From: an uncultured Eubacteriales bacterium
GTDB taxonomy: Bacteria; Bacillota; Clostridia; Christensenellales; Aristaeellaceae
Length of the DNA: 64,000 bases
Reading direction: 5' to 3'
Assembly: GCA_900315315.1 (NCBI GenBank)
Contig: OMYT01000001.1
Location: forward strand, 62,001 to 126,000
A program made the translations under genes and the position numbers. The notes below the pieces were generated by a model. The model was not told the origin of the DNA, searched no databases, and saw only the letters and a list, made by a program, of their open reading frames with translations. This document shows, one piece after another, positions 61,938-64,000 of this stretch. The stretch's first letter is position 1; every line of letters begins with the position of its first letter.

Positions 61938-61966
61938 TTGCATTGTAACTTTTCGACATTTATAAT
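61938..61966 (+). promoter_or_regulatory. Promoter of ppdK
   Basis: TTGCAT (61938-61943), 17 bases, TATAAT (61961-61966). An untranslated leader of about 75 bases follows before the start codon. Confidence 0.7.
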
Positions 61967-62047
61967 AAGAGATTGCAGGGATTAGTGCGGCGGCTGCCCG
62001 AGAACGGAAGGCCGGACGCAACAAAATAATCGAGGAGGAATTATCCA

Positions 62048-64000
62048 ATGGCCAAAAAGTATCTGTACCTCTTCAGCGAAGGCAATGCGAGCATGCGCGA
62101 ACTGCTCGGCGGAAAAGGAGCCAATCTTGCTGAAATGACCAACATCGGTCTGCCGGTACCTCAGGGATTTACGATTTCCACCGAGGCTTGTACCCAGTAC
62201 TATGAAGACGGCCGTCAGATCAACGATGAGATCCAGGCGCAGATCATGGAATATATTGCCAAGATGGAAGAAATCAACGGCAAGAAGTTCGGCGATCTGA
62301 AGAACCCGCTGCTGGTTTCCGTCCGTTCCGGCGCCCGTGCTTCCATGCCCGGCATGATGGACACAATCCTGAACCTCGGCCTGAACGACGAAGTTGTTGC
62401 CGCCATGATCGCTGGAAACGACGATCCGCGGTTTGCCCGGTTCGTTTACGACAGCTATCGTCGGTTCATCCAGATGTATTCCGACGTCGTAATGGAAGTC
62501 GGAAAGAAGTACTTCGAGCAGCTGATCGACGAAATGAAGGCCAAGAAGGGCGTCACCTTTGACATCGACCTGACCGCCAACGACCTGAAGGAACTGGCAA
62601 GCCAGTTCAAAGCCGAATACAAGAGCAAGATCGGCTCTGATTTCCCCTCCGACCCCAAAGAGCAGCTGATGGGCGCCATCAAGGCTGTGTTCCGCAGCTG
62701 GGACAACCCGAGGGCCAATGTGTACCGCCGGGACAACGATATCCCTTACAGCTGGGGCACTGCCGTGAACGTGATGCCGATGGTTTTCGGCAACCTGAAC
62801 AATAACTCCGGCACCGGCGTCGCCTTCACGCGCGACCCCGCGACGGGCGAGAACAAGCTGATGGGTGAATTCCTGGTGAACGCCCAGGGCGAAGACGTGG
62901 TGGCCGGCGTGCGGACTCCCATGCCCATTGTCCAGATGAAGGATAAGTTCCCGGAAGCCTATGCCGAGTTTGAAGCGGTTTGTGAAAAGCTTGAAAAGCA
63001 CTACCGTGACATGCAGGACATGGAATTCACGGTTGAAAACGGAAAGCTGTATATGCTGCAGTGCCGCAGCGGCAAGCGCACGGCACAGGCTGCGCTGAAG
63101 ATTGCCTGCGACCTGGTGGACGAAGGCATGCGGACCGAGGAAGAAGCGGTAGCGATGATCGAGCCGCGCAACCTGGATACCCTGCTGCATCCGCAGTTTG
63201 ACACAAATGCACTGAAAAAAGCAATTCCGATCGGCCGCGGCCTTGGCGCTTCCCCCGGAGCAGCGTGCGGTAAAGCTGTATTCACGGCTGAAGATGCCGA
63301 AGCATGGGCCGCGAGAGGTGAAAAGGTGGTTCTGGTCCGGCTGGAGACTTCTCCAGAAGACATTACCGGCATGAAGAGCGCTCAGGGCATCCTGACCGTA
63401 CGCGGCGGCATGACCAGCCATGCGGCGGTTGTTGCACGCGGCATGGGAGCCTGCTGTGTTTCCGGCTGCGGAGACATCATCATGGATGAAGAAAACAAGG
63501 AATTCAAGCTGGCCGGGAAGACCTTCCATGAAGGCGATTTCATCAGCATCGACGGAACGACCGGGTGCATCTACGACGGTATTATTCCCACGGTTGACGC
63601 CAAGATCGCCGGTGAATTCGGGCGGATTATGGAGTGGGCGGACAAGTATCGCCGGCTGAAGGTTCGCACGAATGCCGACACCCCAAGAGACGCGAAGAAA
63701 GCGCGCGAACTGGGTGCCGAAGGTATCGGCCTGTGCCGTACAGAGCATATGTTCTTCGAAGCGGAGCGCATTGCCGCCTTCCGTGAGATGATCTGCTCCG
63801 ACACGGTAGAAGAGCGTAAAGCAGCGCTGGACAAGATCCTGCCTTATCAGCAGGGAGACTTTGAGCAGCTGTTCGAAGCACTCGAAGGATATCCGGTATG
63901 CATCCGGTTCCTGGATCCGCCGCTGCATGAATTTGTTCCCACGACAGAAGAAGAAATCGAACTGTTGGCCAAGGCTCAGAACAAGAGCGTCGAAACCATC
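62048..64000 (+). CDS. ppdK: Pyruvate, phosphate dikinase, partial (3' end outside window)
   Basis: PPDK interconverts pyruvate, ATP and phosphate with PEP, AMP and diphosphate, and in anaerobes often replaces pyruvate kinase. The N-terminal ATP-grasp domain is complete (LLGGKGANLAEMTNIGLPVPQGFT, SVRSGARASMPGMMDTILNLGLN). The phosphohistidine domain has the active His in GGMTSHAAVVARG (near residue 457). The start of the PEP domain (GLCRTEHMFF) is visible, and the reading frame runs off the right edge after 651 codons of an expected 875 or so. GAGGAGG precedes ATG 62048. Confidence 0.96.
   Translation, partial: MAKKYLYLFSEGNASMRELLGGKGANLAEMTNIGLPVPQGFTISTEACTQYYEDGRQINDEIQAQIMEYIAKMEEINGKKFGDLKNPLLVSVRSGARASMPGMMDTILNLGLNDEVVAAMIAGNDDPRFARFVYDSYRRFIQMYSDVVMEVGKKYFEQLIDEMKAKKGVTFDIDLTANDLKELASQFKAEYKSKIGSDFPSDPKEQLMGAIKAVFRSWDNPRANVYRRDNDIPYSWGTAVNVMPMVFGNLNNNSGTGVAFTRDPATGENKLMGEFLVNAQGEDVVAGVRTPMPIVQMKDKFPEAYAEFEAVCEKLEKHYRDMQDMEFTVENGKLYMLQCRSGKRTAQAALKIACDLVDEGMRTEEEAVAMIEPRNLDTLLHPQFDTNALKKAIPIGRGLGASPGAACGKAVFTAEDAEAWAARGEKVVLVRLETSPEDITGMKSAQGILTVRGGMTSHAAVVARGMGACCVSGCGDIIMDEENKEFKLAGKTFHEGDFISIDGTTGCIYDGIIPTVDAKIAGEFGRIMEWADKYRRLKVRTNADTPRDAKKARELGAEGIGLCRTEHMFFEAERIAAFREMICSDTVEERKAALDKILPYQQGDFEQLFEALEGYPVCIRFLDPPLHEFVPTTEEEIELLAKAQNKSVETI

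Noticed and set aside
61871-61985. Short open frame with a TTG start after the orphan ribosome-binding site
   Set aside because: Its spacing from the site is too long, its sequence is AT-rich and unlike coding sequence here, and it runs through the ppdK promoter.
61982-63928. A 648-codon open frame on the minus strand
   Set aside because: It lies wholly opposite ppdK, whose protein motifs are certain, and its translation is rich in His, Val and Arg with no family pattern. It is a codon-bias shadow.
1-64000. tRNA, rRNA, CRISPR, insertion sequence, riboswitch or prophage
   Set aside because: No gap is large enough for most of these, and none shows regular spaced repeats, transposase motifs, T-box or known riboswitch cores by eye.

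Overview
The window is a gene-dense stretch (51 protein genes, about 50% G+C, no gap above 210 bases) of what looks like a Bacillota chromosome of the class Clostridia. The signs are strong AGGAGG ribosome-binding sites with ATG, GTG and TTG starts, sigma-A type promoters, and Gram-positive operons (tilS-hpt-ftsH, pcrA-ligA, scpA-scpB, miaB-ylbF-mutS-mutL-miaA, dxs-tlyA...nadK-argR-recN). A type III glutamine synthetase, a transketolase split into two genes, a clostripain-type protease and pyruvate phosphate dikinase also fit an anaerobic gut or rumen Clostridia. The lineage is inferred from content only. I see no tRNA, rRNA, CRISPR array, insertion sequence or prophage.

Layout. 1-2257 (minus): a sugar nucleotidyltransferase, cut by the window edge, and a polyprenyl-phosphate sugar transferase, both for surface polysaccharide. 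2450-10023 (plus): a Gln/Tyr-rich membrane protein, tilS, hpt, ftsH and a VanW-family membrane protein. 10077-15326: fructose-bisphosphate aldolase (minus), two exported proteins (plus) and glutamine synthetase III (minus). 15502-25213 (plus): a TrpR-like regulator, pcrA, ligA, a site-2 protease, scpA, scpB and a membrane-anchored clostripain-like protease. 25274-37435 (plus): a long RNA and DNA maintenance run of two radical-SAM genes, a short RNase E/G, miaB, a YlbF-family gene, mutS, mutL, miaA and a PLP lyase. 37508-39242: split transketolase with a consensus promoter and a clear terminator. 39316-44821: lipid kinase, two small membrane-linked proteins, cysS, a ComEA-like protein and dnaX. 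44871-48605 (minus): yajC, and a three-gene FAD oxidoreductase set with a DUF1667 protein. 48756-56569 (plus): a PfkB sugar kinase, an acetyltransferase, an alpha/beta hydrolase, a membrane-fused Mur ligase, ddl, dxs and tlyA. 56584-64000: an exported protein, an inverted RluA pseudouridine synthase, nadK, argR, recN and the first 651 codons of ppdK.

Most of the window is core metabolism and information processing. The least ordinary parts are the Mur ligase whose N-terminal domain is replaced by five membrane segments and which sits with a hydrolase and a D-Ala-D-Ala ligase, three envelope proteins with long Gln-rich cytoplasmic tails in front of their membrane anchors, an exported protein with a duplicated zinc ribbon, and an RNase E/G that stops right after its catalytic domain. 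Several conserved gene pairs are broken (no hfq after miaA, no rplU/rpmA after the RNase, no recR after dnaX, no spoIVB/spo0A after recN). I found no clear new defence or mobile system.
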